A DNA stretch of 21,430 nucleotides from Candidatus Latescibacterota bacterium (GTDB lineage: Bacteria > Latescibacterota > 4484-107 > B68-G9): the NCBI GenBank assembly GCA_012962735.1, contig DTXA01000267.1, positions 1 to 21,430 of the forward strand, given 5' to 3'. The translations under genes were made by a program, and so were the position numbers. The number at the start of each line of letters is the position of its first letter. Position 1 is the stretch's first letter. This document shows, in pieces, positions 1 through 7,915 of this stretch. A model generated the notes under the pieces. The model was not told the origin of the DNA, did not search any database, and saw nothing but the letters and a program-made list of their open reading frames with translations.

Positions 1-470
1 ATAGTTATAGCACCGAAGGGGCAGACCCGCACGCAGTCCCCGTACCCTAAGCATCCGTACCGGCAGGCGTACTCACCTCCCAAGAGGCCAGCAGCCGCAC
101 ACGTGCGCACGCCTCGGTATTCGGCCGCCCGGATCTTCTGGTCGGGAGTGGCCCCACAGTGGACCACTGCTACTTTCTCCACAACCTCCACCTCCCCGGC
201 TCCCAATATCTCCGCTATGCGACGTGCCGCCTCCATGCCGCCCACGGGACAGGCCCCGGGCTCTACATCTCCCTTGATCATACGTTCGGCCATATCACGG
301 CAGCTCGCAAACCCACAGGCCCCGCAGTTCGCACTCGGAAGGGCCTCCAACACCGCCTCCACCCGTGGGTCCTCCTGGACCCTGAGCCTCCGGTCGGCTA
401 AGACCAACACCATGGCGAACGCTAAGGCCAAAAGTCCCATACTAAGAGCGGAGATCAATATCGGGCTCAT
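1..470 (-). CDS. rnfB: RnfB, ferredoxin subunit of Rnf complex (partial, C-terminus off window)
   Basis: RnfB is the iron-sulfur subunit thought to pass electrons from reduced ferredoxin into the membrane part of the Rnf ion pump. About 156 codons are visible; the 3' part lies beyond position 1. Translation starts at ATG 468-470, preceded by AGGAGGGG. Residues about 5-27 form the usual single N-terminal membrane helix. Then comes the RnfB cysteine cluster NCGACGFASC followed by CPVGG (a 4Fe-4S site). The visible part ends in a ferredoxin-type cluster, GCLGYGDCVRVCPFGAI. The 81 bases between rnfA and rnfB contain a short heptamer repeat. It is the last visible gene of an rnfCDGEAB operon. Identification is secure from motifs and context; full length and cluster count cannot be judged here. 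Confidence 0.95.
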   Translation of the reverse strand, partial: MSPILISALSMGLLALAFAMVLVLADRRLRVQEDPRVEAVLEALPSANCGACGFASCRDMAERMIKGDVEPGACPVGGMEAARRIAEILGAGEVEVVEKVAVVHCGATPDQKIRAAEYRGVRTCAAAGLLGGEYACRYGCLGYGDCVRVCPFGAIT

Positions 471-521
471 ATCCCCTCCTCGTAGAATATGTCCTAGGGC
501 CGATGTCAAAGGAATTCCCTT

Positions 522-550
522 CCTAACCTCGAACCATCGAACCTTGAACC
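522..550. repeat. Short heptamer repeat (GGTTCRA on minus strand)
   Basis: Read on the minus strand, the rnfA-rnfB junction holds back-to-back units GGTTCAA (544-550), GGTTCGA (537-543), one extra base at 536, GGTTCGA (529-535), and a diverged GGTTAGG (522-528). The array abuts the rnfA stop codon (552-554). It lies in the only sizeable spacer between rnf genes. Function is unknown; it may be a simple intergenic microrepeat. Confidence 0.6.
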
Positions 551-551
551 A

Positions 552-1130
552 TCATACCCTTATCAGCCCTGAAAACCCCATAAACGCTAAAGCTAATATT
601 CCGGCCGTGACCAGGGTGATCGGGGTTCCTCTGAAGGCCCGGGGGACGTCCGCGAAGGCCAGTTCTTCCCTGATCCCAGCCATTATCGCCAACACAAGGG
701 TGAAGCCCACCCCTGCGCCGAATCCGAACACTATTCCTTCTACAAAGTTATACTCTCTGAGGACCATAAACAGCGCCAGGCCGAGTATTGAGCAGTTCGT
801 GGTGATCAGAGGCAGGTAGATCCCCAAGGCCCGGTACAGCTCAGGGCTCGTCTTGCGCAGGAACATCTCCACGATCTGCACTAAGGAAGCTATGACTAAT
901 ATGAAGGCCACGTACTCTAAAAAAGGCAGGCCGAACCTGACCAAGATATGGTGGTAGATCAGCCATGTGACGGTGGCTGTGAGGGTCATCACGAATATGA
1001 CCGCAAGGCCCATCCCGACGGCCGTCTCCATCCGCGAGGAGACCCCGAGGAAGGGGCAGATCCCCAAAAAGTATGTGAGCACGAAGTTGTTGGTCAGCAC
1101 CGCCGCTATGAAGATGAGGAAAAGCTCCAT
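552..1130 (-). CDS. rnfA: RnfA, membrane subunit of Rnf complex
   Basis: RnfA is a six-helix membrane protein that pairs with RnfE as an inverted-topology pseudo-dimer. In this family the pair holds an intramembrane iron-sulfur centre. The 192-residue length matches the family. Recognisable landmarks are the N-terminal segment TNNFVLTYFLGICPFLGVS (about residues 13-31, with the conserved Cys25) and LPLITTNCSILGLAL (about 105-119, with Cys112). These two cysteines correspond to the proposed cluster ligands. The ATG at 1128-1130 is preceded by AGGGGG with a 4-base spacer. It lies 34 bases after rnfE. RnfA and RnfE are paralogous, and the order E-A identifies which is which. Confidence 0.96.
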   Translation of the reverse strand: MELFLIFIAAVLTNNFVLTYFLGICPFLGVSSRMETAVGMGLAVIFVMTLTATVTWLIYHHILVRFGLPFLEYVAFILVIASLVQIVEMFLRKTSPELYRALGIYLPLITTNCSILGLALFMVLREYNFVEGIVFGFGAGVGFTLVLAIMAGIREELAFADVPRAFRGTPITLVTAGILALAFMGFSGLIRV

Positions 1131-1164
1131 TTTTCCCCCTTTCCGATGCCCCAGAAATGACGTC

Positions 1165-1773
1165 CTATCCCTGCTTGCCCGTCCTTTCCTCTATTAAGTT
1201 CATCGACGCCACTAAAAACCCCAAGGTCAGGAACGCCCCCGCAGGCAGTATCATCACCACCCAGGGGTGCCAGCCGGGGATGACCTCGAGGCCGAAGAGT
1301 CTTCCGGCTCCCAGAAGCTCCCTTATGCTCCCAAGCAGGGTCAGGGCTAAGATGAACCCGGTCCCCACCCCCAAGGCGTCCAACAGGGACCTGCCTAAGG
1401 GGTTCTTGGATGCGAACACCTCCTGCCGCCCGAGGATAAAGCAGTTGACCACTATAAGGGGCACATAGGGCCCTAAGGCCTTGCTTATGGGCGGGAACTT
1501 AGCCTTGAGGAAGAGGTCCGCCACGGTCACGAAGGTGGCGATGATCATGGTAAATGTGGCGATGCGCACCTGTGTCGGCACGAGCCTGCGTATTATGGAT
1601 ACCACGAAGCTGGTAGACGTCAGCACGAAAGTAGTGGCCAGGCCCATGGAGAGGCCGTTTATGGCCGACGTGGTGACGGCCAGAGTAGGACACATCCCCA
1701 AGAGCATCCGAAATATGGGGTTCTCCCGCCACAGGCCCTTGAGGTACTCCTGATACCAAGGTGTCCAGTTCAC
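1165..1773 (-). CDS. rnfE: RnfE, membrane subunit of Rnf complex
   Basis: RnfE is the partner of RnfA in the ion-translocating membrane core. The protein has 202 residues with about six hydrophobic helices. The family N-terminus is clear: a short amphipathic stretch, then LWRENPIFRMLLGMCPTLAV with the conserved cysteine. A second landmark is PLIVVNCFILGRQEVFAS, matching the paralogous RnfA site. The start codon is GTG (1771-1773), preceded by AAGGAGG with a good spacer, so this unusual start is supported. The gap to rnfG upstream is 15 bases. Function is assigned from family and operon context. Confidence 0.95.
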   Translation of the reverse strand: MNWTPWYQEYLKGLWRENPIFRMLLGMCPTLAVTTSAINGLSMGLATTFVLTSTSFVVSIIRRLVPTQVRIATFTMIIATFVTVADLFLKAKFPPISKALGPYVPLIVVNCFILGRQEVFASKNPLGRSLLDALGVGTGFILALTLLGSIRELLGAGRLFGLEVIPGWHPWVVMILPAGAFLTLGFLVASMNLIEERTGKQG

Positions 1774-1788
1774 TTCCCCCCTCCTTCC

Positions 1789-2376
1789 CTAAGGTGTGGC
1801 TTCGGTCTTACAGTCCAGGCGTCCGGCCTTTATTATCCTGCGTACCTCCTCTAACCCCCGGTTGACTATGTCCACCACGGACCGGGAGGATATGGTCGCC
1901 CCGGTGATCGCTGTAATCTCGCTGGGGGCAGGCTTTCGACCGGCCTTGACGTAACCTATCCCCGGAGAGGCCTTGAGGCCCTGAAACTGCTCCCTGAACT
2001 CCAGCTCTGTGATCCGGGCACCCAGCCCCGGGGTCTCCACCGACTCCAACACCTCCATCCCCGTAAGCTTCGTCAGGTCCGGGGAGACTCCGACCATCAA
2101 CTGGATAGTCCCCTGGTATCCAGGGCCTTGGGTTATGAACGCGTACCCTACGGGCTTCCCCGAGGCGTCCGTGCCCCGATACAGGACCAACTCTCCCCTC
2201 TGAACCTCCTCCACCCGGGCGACGCCGGGGAGGACCCGTTCTATCGCCTCCCGGATGGCCTCCTGCTTGTGTCGGGCGATGTGGGGCTCTGCATAACGGG
2301 CCATATAAACCAGCGAGAGCCCAGAGAACAACCCCACGGCAGTGAGCACCAGCATCATCCTAGCGTACACACTCAT
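1789..2376 (-). CDS. rnfG: RnfG, covalently flavinylated subunit of Rnf complex
   Basis: RnfG is a membrane-anchored FMN-binding protein facing outside the cytoplasm. In this family FMN is attached by a phosphoester bond to a threonine through the enzyme ApbE. The 195-residue protein has one N-terminal membrane helix (about 8-26) and an FMN-binding domain. It carries the flavinylation motif AITGATISS, with Thr161 the expected attachment site. The start ATG (2374-2376) overlaps the rnfD stop as ATGA, indicating translational coupling. This reading frame stays open much further upstream inside rnfD, but that extension has no family similarity, so the short start is chosen. No apbE gene is visible in the window. 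Confidence 0.95.
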   Translation of the reverse strand: MSVYARMMLVLTAVGLFSGLSLVYMARYAEPHIARHKQEAIREAIERVLPGVARVEEVQRGELVLYRGTDASGKPVGYAFITQGPGYQGTIQLMVGVSPDLTKLTGMEVLESVETPGLGARITELEFREQFQGLKASPGIGYVKAGRKPAPSEITAITGATISSRSVVDIVNRGLEEVRRIIKAGRLDCKTEATP

Positions 2377-3311
2377 CGCTTCCCCCCGAAGGGAACTGGC
2401 ATTGTGTACCTGTCTATCAAGGGTGTCACCGCATTCATAAGCAAGATGGAGTACATAACCCCTTCCGGCAACCCTCCCCACAGCCTTATGAGCACGACCA
2501 AGGCACCTGCCCCCATCCCGAACAGATACCTCCCCTTCTTGGTCACCGGTGTGGTCACAGGGTCTGTCGCCATAAACCACGCCCCCAACATCAGCCCGCC
2601 GGAGAGGAGGTGGAAAAGCGGCGATGGATAGACCTCCGGCCGGAGGGTCCAGGGGATAGCCCCCAAGGCCGCTACAGTGCCTAAGTACCCGACCGGCACC
2701 CTCCAGTCGGCGTAGCCCTTCAGAACCAAAAAGATCCCCCCGACCGACAGGGCCAACGCCGAAGTCTCCCCCATACATCCTCCTACCTTCCCTATCAGCA
2801 GGTCCCAAAGGGGAGTTGGGGTGTGGTCGAACTTCATAAGGGCCAAAGGTGTGGCCGTAGTGATCGCCTCGGGTCCCGGTGCGACCCATGTGGTCAGCCA
2901 TACGGGGAGGGCGGCCATAAGGAACGCCCTGCCTACCAAGGCCGGGTTGAAGACGTTGCACCCCAAGCCCCCGAACACTTGCTTCCCCACGGCGATGGCC
3001 ACGATGCCCCCTAAGAAGGCAGCCCAAGGAGGCAGGGTCGGGGGCAAAACCATGGCCAAAAGGACCCCTGTTACGGCCGCCGAGCTGTCCCGGAGGGTAG
3101 AGGGCCTCCTCCGGAGCGCACAGGCCATGGCTTCGGCGGACAGGGTTCCGGCAAGACACGAGATTAAAAGGACCAGAGCGTGCCACCGGAAGAACCATAT
3201 CCCGGCGGCAAGTCCCGGGATGAGGGCTATGAGCACCCCTCGCATGACCTTAGGCGTGTCCAACTTCCCCCGCACATGGGGAGATACCGCTACTATCAGC
3301 CGTTCCGCCAT
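2373..3311 (-). CDS. rnfD: RnfD, covalently flavinylated membrane subunit of Rnf complex
   Basis: RnfD is a large membrane subunit, homologous to NqrB, that carries a covalent FMN. The family motif GGLGCNVFNPALVGRAF is clear. The probable flavinylation site is AITTATPLAL, with the threonine before Pro-Leu as acceptor (about residue 154). Multiple hydrophobic helices span the rest. I start at ATG 3309-3311, giving 312 residues (MAERLIVAVSPH), because a purine-rich GGAAGGGAG sits just before it and family members begin this way. A GTG at 3324-3326, overlapping the rnfC stop as GTGA, would add five residues and is a real alternative. The stop overlaps the rnfG start. Confidence 0.95.
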   Translation of the reverse strand: MAERLIVAVSPHVRGKLDTPKVMRGVLIALIPGLAAGIWFFRWHALVLLISCLAGTLSAEAMACALRRRPSTLRDSSAAVTGVLLAMVLPPTLPPWAAFLGGIVAIAVGKQVFGGLGCNVFNPALVGRAFLMAALPVWLTTWVAPGPEAITTATPLALMKFDHTPTPLWDLLIGKVGGCMGETSALALSVGGIFLVLKGYADWRVPVGYLGTVAALGAIPWTLRPEVYPSPLFHLLSGGLMLGAWFMATDPVTTPVTKKGRYLFGMGAGALVVLIRLWGGLPEGVMYSILLMNAVTPLIDRYTMPVPFGGKR

Positions 3312-3322
3312 CTCCCTTCCTT

Positions 3323-4609
3323 TCACCTAAGTAAACGTACCCTGAGCTTCCCCAGCTTCGCGTAGTGGACTATAGATATGCGCGCTGGACACACGAAGGC
3401 GCAGCTCCCGCACTCTATGCAGTCCATTATATGAGCATCTCTAAGCAGGTCCCACCGCTCCCCTTTTGCGAGCTTCACGAAGAGCGTGGGCATAAGCCCC
3501 ATAGGGCAGTGGTCCACGCACCTGGCGCAACGGATGCAGGTCCCCTCCTCCGGAGGGATATCTTCCGCCAGGGCCAAGATCCCGGAGGTCCCCTTGACCA
3601 CGGGAACATCCAAGGTGCGCTGAGCTATCCCCATCATAGGCCCACCCATCACGACACGGGAGGCACTCTCGGAAAGCCCTCCTGCTGCCTCCAAAACCCA
3701 GGAAAAAGGTGTGCCGATAGGCACGAGATAGTTGCCGGGCCTCCTTACTTCTCCCGTCACCGTGACCACCCGCTCTATGAGGGGCTTCCCGTCCCGCACC
3801 GCTTCGGTTATGGCCACGGCGGTTCCCACGTTCTGCACCACCACCCCCACGTCCATCGGAAGCCCGCCGGACGGAACCTCCCTGTCCAGCAGGGCCTTAA
3901 TAAGCATCTTCTCGGCTCCCTGGGGGTACTTCACCTTAAGGGGTACCACCTCTACCTTACCGTCCGCTGCCTTTCTGAGGGCCTCTATGGCGTCGGGCTT
4001 GTTGGCCTCTACGCCTATTATGCCCCTTTCCGCCCCCACGGCCCTCAGCACGAGTATAAGCCCCAAGATGCAGTCCTCCGGCCGTTCCAGCATGATCCTG
4101 TGGTCGGCCGTAAGGTAGGGCTCGCACTCGCACCCGTTGAGTATCACGGTGTCTATAGGTTTGTCCTCGGGCGGCGAGAGCTTGACGGCCGTGGGGAAAG
4201 CTGCACCTCCCAACCCTACAATCCCAGCCTCCCGCACCCGGCTGCGTATCTCCTTGGGCGAGATGTACTCGGGGTCCAATTCCCCCCGGGGCCAATCCTC
4301 TGATTCCTCTTCTCCTCCCTCCACCACCACCGCCATCGCCTCCCCCACCACGGGATGCGGATGGGAAGCTATCTCCTTCACTACCCCGGAGATGGGGGTG
4401 TGCACCGGGGCCGAGATGAAAGCCTCCGCCTTCCCAATCTTTTGACCTCGCTCCACCTCCTGTCCTTTCTCCACCAAAGGCTTACATAGAGCCCCTGTGT
4501 GCTGGACGAGGGGAATCACGAGCCTATCGGGGGGCTTCACCCGCTCTATGGGGCGGTCTTGGGTGATTTTGTTGTAGGGGGGATGGACTCCCCCTTGGAA
4601 GCTCCGCAT
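3323..4609 (-). CDS. rnfC: RnfC, NADH-binding peripheral subunit of Rnf complex
   Basis: RnfC is the cytoplasmic subunit that docks NAD(H) and FMN and links to the iron-sulfur relay. The 428-residue protein has the family order: N-terminus FQGGVHPPYNK, a biotinyl-like sandwich domain (about 30-95), then the NADH/FMN-binding domain with GLGGAAFPTAVKL (132-144) and NGCECEPYLTADHR (158-171). At the C-terminus are two 4Fe-4S motifs: cysteines 358, 361, 364, 368 and 397, 400, 403, 407. The ATG at 4607-4609 follows GAGGAGG with a short spacer. It is the first gene of the rnfCDGEAB order known from clostridia and acetogens. Upstream lies a decayed methyltransferase gene rather than an obvious promoter. 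Confidence 0.96.
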   Translation of the reverse strand: MRSFQGGVHPPYNKITQDRPIERVKPPDRLVIPLVQHTGALCKPLVEKGQEVERGQKIGKAEAFISAPVHTPISGVVKEIASHPHPVVGEAMAVVVEGGEEESEDWPRGELDPEYISPKEIRSRVREAGIVGLGGAAFPTAVKLSPPEDKPIDTVILNGCECEPYLTADHRIMLERPEDCILGLILVLRAVGAERGIIGVEANKPDAIEALRKAADGKVEVVPLKVKYPQGAEKMLIKALLDREVPSGGLPMDVGVVVQNVGTAVAITEAVRDGKPLIERVVTVTGEVRRPGNYLVPIGTPFSWVLEAAGGLSESASRVVMGGPMMGIAQRTLDVPVVKGTSGILALAEDIPPEEGTCIRCARCVDHCPMGLMPTLFVKLAKGERWDLLRDAHIMDCIECGSCAFVCPARISIVHYAKLGKLRVRLLR

Positions 4610-4624
4610 CTTACCTCCTCACTT

Positions 4625-4922
4625 TTAAAACATCCCCGGTATAAACCTCCACTGCACCTGCTTCATATATTCTCTCCCCCTTTTCTGATCGCTGTGAGGA
4701 TCGTGAGAATAGCGAAGAAGATGGCTATGGCCGAGATCCAGACAGTTCTCCACCAGAGTGCGAATCCGAGGTACATCAGAATTAGGCCAAGATAACTCGG
4801 ATGTCTTAGAAAAATGCCTTCAGTTATAACTTCTTCGATTTCTTTCCAACCTCGATGCGCTTGCTTGTGGACTTTATGGGAGGATTCATATACGACGATG
4901 CCTTTTTAACTTCCTTTTTCAT
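4625..4922 (-). pseudogene. Remnant of an isoprenylcysteine-carboxylmethyltransferase-like (ICMT/PEMT) membrane methyltransferase
   Basis: No intact gene fills the gap before rnfC, but translation shows a broken one. One frame (4905 down to a TGA at 4663-4665) gives HRGWKEIEEVITEGIF, then LRHPSYLGLILMYLGFALWW and a second hydrophobic segment ending TAIRKGGENI. The RHPxYLG motif is the AdoMet-binding signature of the ICMT/PEMT methyltransferase family. In a neighbouring frame (about 4674-4625) follows REYMKQVQWRFIPGMF and a stop, matching the usual family C-terminus (GEEYxxYMxxVPWRFIPG). The glutamate-rich linker between the parts, and the N-terminal helices, are missing. An ATG at 4920-4922 overlaps the CBM9 gene stop as ATGA, but its frame terminates after about 32 codons. 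I infer at least one frameshift and deletions. Sequencing error could explain the shift but not the missing segments. Confidence 0.72.
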
Positions 4923-5500
4923 CCCCATACTACCTTCCCGAACTGATCCTTAGATGGCCAGACCTGCTTTTTCCCGTCGTCCATACGTATGAGCCTGACC
5001 TTCTTAACCTCCCCCAGCTCCGGGGGACCCCCGAGTTCGGCCCAGGGTAGAGCGATCTCCGCCGTCCATACAGAATCCCGATCCGGGAAGTTCAAGGTCC
5101 CGGATATCTCGGTCGCGCTGAGGAACCCAGGGAGGTTCCAACCGAAAAGGCGTCTCCCTTCGTGTACTTTGAAGTCGGCGACCACGTTCATAGGACTCAG
5201 ATACACTGCGATGCCCTCCACCAAGACCCCGACGCAGTCCCCCGATAAAACCTCGGGAAGCTCCTTGAGGCTTGTCGCCCATACATCCGTGTCCTCAACG
5301 GCGAAGGCCAAATACCAATAGGTCTCGTCCCAGAGCAACCTTACATGGGCCGGAAGCCCGGGGCCTTTCAGGGACACCTTCGAGGCCTCCTCCCATGCGG
5401 GCTCCTGGAGCCTGCCGTCCACCACGATCGGAGAGGACGCCCGGTGGCACACCAGCGAATCCTCGGAACATGCAAGTGTTAAAGCCGACAACAGAGCCAT
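4919..5500 (-). CDS. CBM9/DOMON-like carbohydrate-binding protein, probably exported
   Basis: This 193-residue protein consists almost entirely of one beta-sandwich domain of the carbohydrate-binding module family 9 type. Landmarks are IVVDGRLQEPAWEEASKVSL near the start, VRLLWDETYWYLAFAVEDTD, SGDCVGVLVEG, FKVHEGRR, and the late WTAEIALPWAELGG. These are typical of CBM9-like domains, which bind sugars or haem in various secreted proteins. The N-terminus MALLSALTLAC is hydrophobic with a possible lipoprotein cysteine, but has no positive charge and a poor -3 residue, so export is uncertain. ATG 5498-5500 overlaps the ecfT stop; a TTG three bases earlier has better spacing from GGAGG. The position between ecfT and rnf suggests co-transcription, not a known role. 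Confidence 0.8.
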   Translation of the reverse strand: MALLSALTLACSEDSLVCHRASSPIVVDGRLQEPAWEEASKVSLKGPGLPAHVRLLWDETYWYLAFAVEDTDVWATSLKELPEVLSGDCVGVLVEGIAVYLSPMNVVADFKVHEGRRLFGWNLPGFLSATEISGTLNFPDRDSVWTAEIALPWAELGGPPELGEVKKVRLIRMDDGKKQVWPSKDQFGKVVWG

Positions 5501-6255
5501 CAAGGTCGCATCCTCCAGGATATTATCAACAGGGCCACTAAGACCCCCAAAGCGAGCCCATCCCCGAGCCCGAAGCGATACTGCAGATATGGACGTCTAT
5601 CCGAACTTCCGAATCCTCTGGCCTCCAAGGCTATAGAAAGCTGATCCGTCTTGCGGACGGCATAAAGCAATATCGGAGCTATAAGGGGCACCGATTTCCT
5701 GAGCCTCGTAAGGGGGCCACCGGAGAAGGGATCGTGTCCCCTGGCCCGCTGAGCCTGCACGATCTCCGAGCCCGTAGATGTGAAGGTGGGCAGGAGCCGC
5801 ACGGACAGCGACAGCACGAACCCCACCTTGAAAGGCACCCCCATCGCCTCGAGCCCCGCCATAATCTCCTCTATCCTTGTGGTGGACAGGAAGACCACCC
5901 CGAAGAGCAACAGGCTCGTGATCCGTAGTCCCATAGCTAAGCCGTACATAAGGGACTCGGAGGAGACGCCCAGGAGATCTAAGGCGAAGATCGGCTCCCC
6001 TCCCTTCCGAAAAAGGGCCCAGAGGAGCACGCTCGCCGTGAAGAGGGGGATCAGGAACTTGCGCATCTTCAGGTAATTTCTAAGACATTTGCCAAAAGCC
6101 CCGACAGCCAATGCCAGACACAGAGACCCCGAGAGGTACAGCGGGTCCGAGGAGAGCAAAGGGTGACAGAAGGCTAAGATAAGCCCTGCGATCTTGGCCG
6201 ATGGATGCAACCTGTGGAGGAAGGAGTGCTTATCCTGGTATAGGAGCATATACAT
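5500..6255 (-). CDS. ecfT: EcfT, transmembrane coupling protein of an ECF importer
   Basis: EcfT connects the ATPases of an energy-coupling-factor transporter to the substrate-binding S component. The 251-residue protein begins with the family pattern YQDKHSFLHRLHPSAKI, followed by several membrane helices. The cytoplasmic coupling helices carry the expected Ala-Arg-Gly signatures: QAQRARGHD (about 165-173) and ALEARGFG (about 212-219). It overlaps the end of the ATPase gene by 26 bases. ATG 6253-6255 follows AAGGGGG directly with no spacer, so the second ATG (6247-6249, six bases further) may be the true start. The stop overlaps the CBM9-like gene start. Confidence 0.93.
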   Translation of the reverse strand: MYMLLYQDKHSFLHRLHPSAKIAGLILAFCHPLLSSDPLYLSGSLCLALAVGAFGKCLRNYLKMRKFLIPLFTASVLLWALFRKGGEPIFALDLLGVSSESLMYGLAMGLRITSLLLFGVVFLSTTRIEEIMAGLEAMGVPFKVGFVLSLSVRLLPTFTSTGSEIVQAQRARGHDPFSGGPLTRLRKSVPLIAPILLYAVRKTDQLSIALEARGFGSSDRRPYLQYRFGLGDGLALGVLVALLIISWRMRP

Positions 6256-7915
6256 CCCCCTTGAAAGCCCTCAATGCCTCCTCTACTGAAAGGAAGGGCA
6301 TCCCCAGCCGGTCGCCCAATTGGGTGACGAAAGGAGGCTTGAGGTGGGCGGACCTCAGAAGCTCTTTCCTACGGAACACCTCCCGGGTCGGCCCGTCTGC
6401 GACGACCTCTCCTTCCCTAAGGACGATACACCTGCGAGCGTACCTTGCGGCCACCCACATGGAATGGGTGATGAGCACGACCGTCCCTCCCCGGAGGTTC
6501 CATTTTTCCAAGAAAGCCATCATCCTTTTCTGTTCCTCGTAGTCCAGGCCAGTGGTGGGCTCGTCCAAGATCAAGACCTCGGGGGAACAGGCCAATACCG
6601 AGGCCACGGCGATCCGCTGGCGCTCTCCCCTGGTCAAGGAAAAGGGGTCCCTCCCTCCATATGTCGAAAGCCCCACAGCCTCGAGGGCCTCCCCTACGGC
6701 CTCCTCCAGGGCTTCCTCTGAAAGGCCCTGGCTTTTCGGTCCGAACGCCACCTCATCCCACACGGTGGGAGCGAAAAGCTGCTGGTCCGGGTTTTGAAAA
6801 ACGTACCCCACCTCCCCGGGACGTACCGGACCGCCCCGGAAGCGCACCCTCCCGGAGGAGGGCTTCAGAAGCCCGGCCATAAGCTTGGCCAAGGTGCTTT
6901 TCCCAGAGCCGTTCGGTCCAAGGACAGCCGAGAACTCCCCCCTCCGCACCTCGAAGGATATCCCCCTTAGCGCCTCCCCGCCCGAGGAAGGATAGGAGTA
7001 CCGGACGTCCTCCATCTCCAAAAGGACCTCCCCATGGACCTCGTTGTCTGTATCTCTCCTCGCCTCCCATCTCTTCCGGACTCTCTCCACCTTAGAGCCT
7101 AGAAGGCGCTCTATATCCGATGCCATCTTATCCGGTTCTGCGGGGGGTATGCCTAAGGAGGAGGCGAGGGCCCAGGCCTCGGGGGGTCTGACACCACAGG
7201 AAGTCAGAAGCTCGGGAGCGGCTTCCCCCATCTTTCCCTTCCATACTATCTTGCCTTCGGACATGAGGGCGAGGGAGTCCGCGTCCTCCACCTCTCCAAC
7301 GTCGTGTTCCACCAAAAGCACAGTGTGCCCCCTTTCCCTCAGCTCCCTTACGGCCATGTGCACATCGTCCCTTCCCAAGGGGTCTATGTCCGTGGTGGGC
7401 TCGTCCAGCACAAGCACCGGAGGTCCCATAGCCAAGACGGACGCTATCGCAAGCCTCTGCTTCTCCCCTCCCGAGAGCGTCCACGGCTCCCTCCTCTCGA
7501 ACCCCTCAAGCCCCACAGCCTCGAGGCTTTCCCTCACCCTCCTTCCCACCTCTTCCCTTGGCAGGCCCAGGTTCTCCGGGCCGAACGCCACCTCAAGCTC
7601 CACAGATGTGGAGAAGAGCTGCGCCTCGAAGTCCTGGAAGACTAGACCCACCCAACGGGATACCGAAAACGGCCTGAAGCCGGCTATCCCCCTTCCCAGG
7701 ACATAAACTTCCCCCCTCATCTCCCCCCTCTGGAGTGTGGGGACTATCCCCATGATCGCCTTACATAAAGTGGACTTGCCGGCCCCAGACCTCCCCGCCA
7801 AAACTGCGAACTCCCCGGCTTCCTGCCCGTATTCCACACCCCTGAGGGCCGGGGTTTCGAAACCTCTGTACCTGAACCAAACCTCCTTCAGGCAGATAGC
7901 AGGTTTCCCTTTCAC
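6230..7915 (-). CDS. Fused double ABC ATPase of the ECF importer (EcfA-EcfA')
   Basis: This 561-residue protein carries both ECF ATPases in one chain, as in some ECF systems (YkoD type). Domain 1: Walker A GRSGAGKST (41-49), Q-loop VFQDFEAQLF, signature LSGGEKQ (147-153), Walker B ending DEP (171-173), H-loop His204. Domain 2: Walker A GPNGSGKST (333-341), Q-loop VFQNPDQQLF, signature LTRGERQ (427-433), DEPTTGLD (451-458), H-loop His484. All catalytic motifs are intact in both halves; the second signature has TRG in place of SGG, which occurs in EcfA proteins. The start is GTG (7913-7915), overlapping the S-component stop as GTGA, without a clear ribosome site, so translational coupling is likely. 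Confidence 0.94.
   Translation of the reverse strand: MKGKPAICLKEVWFRYRGFETPALRGVEYGQEAGEFAVLAGRSGAGKSTLCKAIMGIVPTLQRGEMRGEVYVLGRGIAGFRPFSVSRWVGLVFQDFEAQLFSTSVELEVAFGPENLGLPREEVGRRVRESLEAVGLEGFERREPWTLSGGEKQRLAIASVLAMGPPVLVLDEPTTDIDPLGRDDVHMAVRELRERGHTVLLVEHDVGEVEDADSLALMSEGKIVWKGKMGEAAPELLTSCGVRPPEAWALASSLGIPPAEPDKMASDIERLLGSKVERVRKRWEARRDTDNEVHGEVLLEMEDVRYSYPSSGGEALRGISFEVRRGEFSAVLGPNGSGKSTLAKLMAGLLKPSSGRVRFRGGPVRPGEVGYVFQNPDQQLFAPTVWDEVAFGPKSQGLSEEALEEAVGEALEAVGLSTYGGRDPFSLTRGERQRIAVASVLACSPEVLILDEPTTGLDYEEQKRMMAFLEKWNLRGGTVVLITHSMWVAARYARRCIVLREGEVVADGPTREVFRRKELLRSAHLKPPFVTQLGDRLGMPFLSVEEALRAFKGDVYAPIPG

Noticed and set aside
103..819. Plus-strand open frame of 238 codons opposite rnfB and rnfA
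   Set aside because: Both genes on the other strand are unmistakable; the frame is a shadow rich in S, P and T.
1789..3198. Long minus-strand open frame (469 codons) reading into rnfD
   Set aside because: Only the last 195 codons match RnfG. The upstream part overlaps rnfD in another frame, has no recognisable domain and is low-complexity G/R/P-rich, typical of shadow frames in GC-rich DNA.
3365..4303. Plus-strand open frame of 312 codons opposite rnfC
   Set aside because: Exact antisense of a clearly conserved gene; composition is rich in H, P and G with no motif.
4663..4905. Programmed frameshift making a functional methyltransferase
   Set aside because: Even with a frameshift, the glutamate-rich linker and the N-terminal membrane helices are missing, and there is no in-frame start codon, so decay is the simpler reading.
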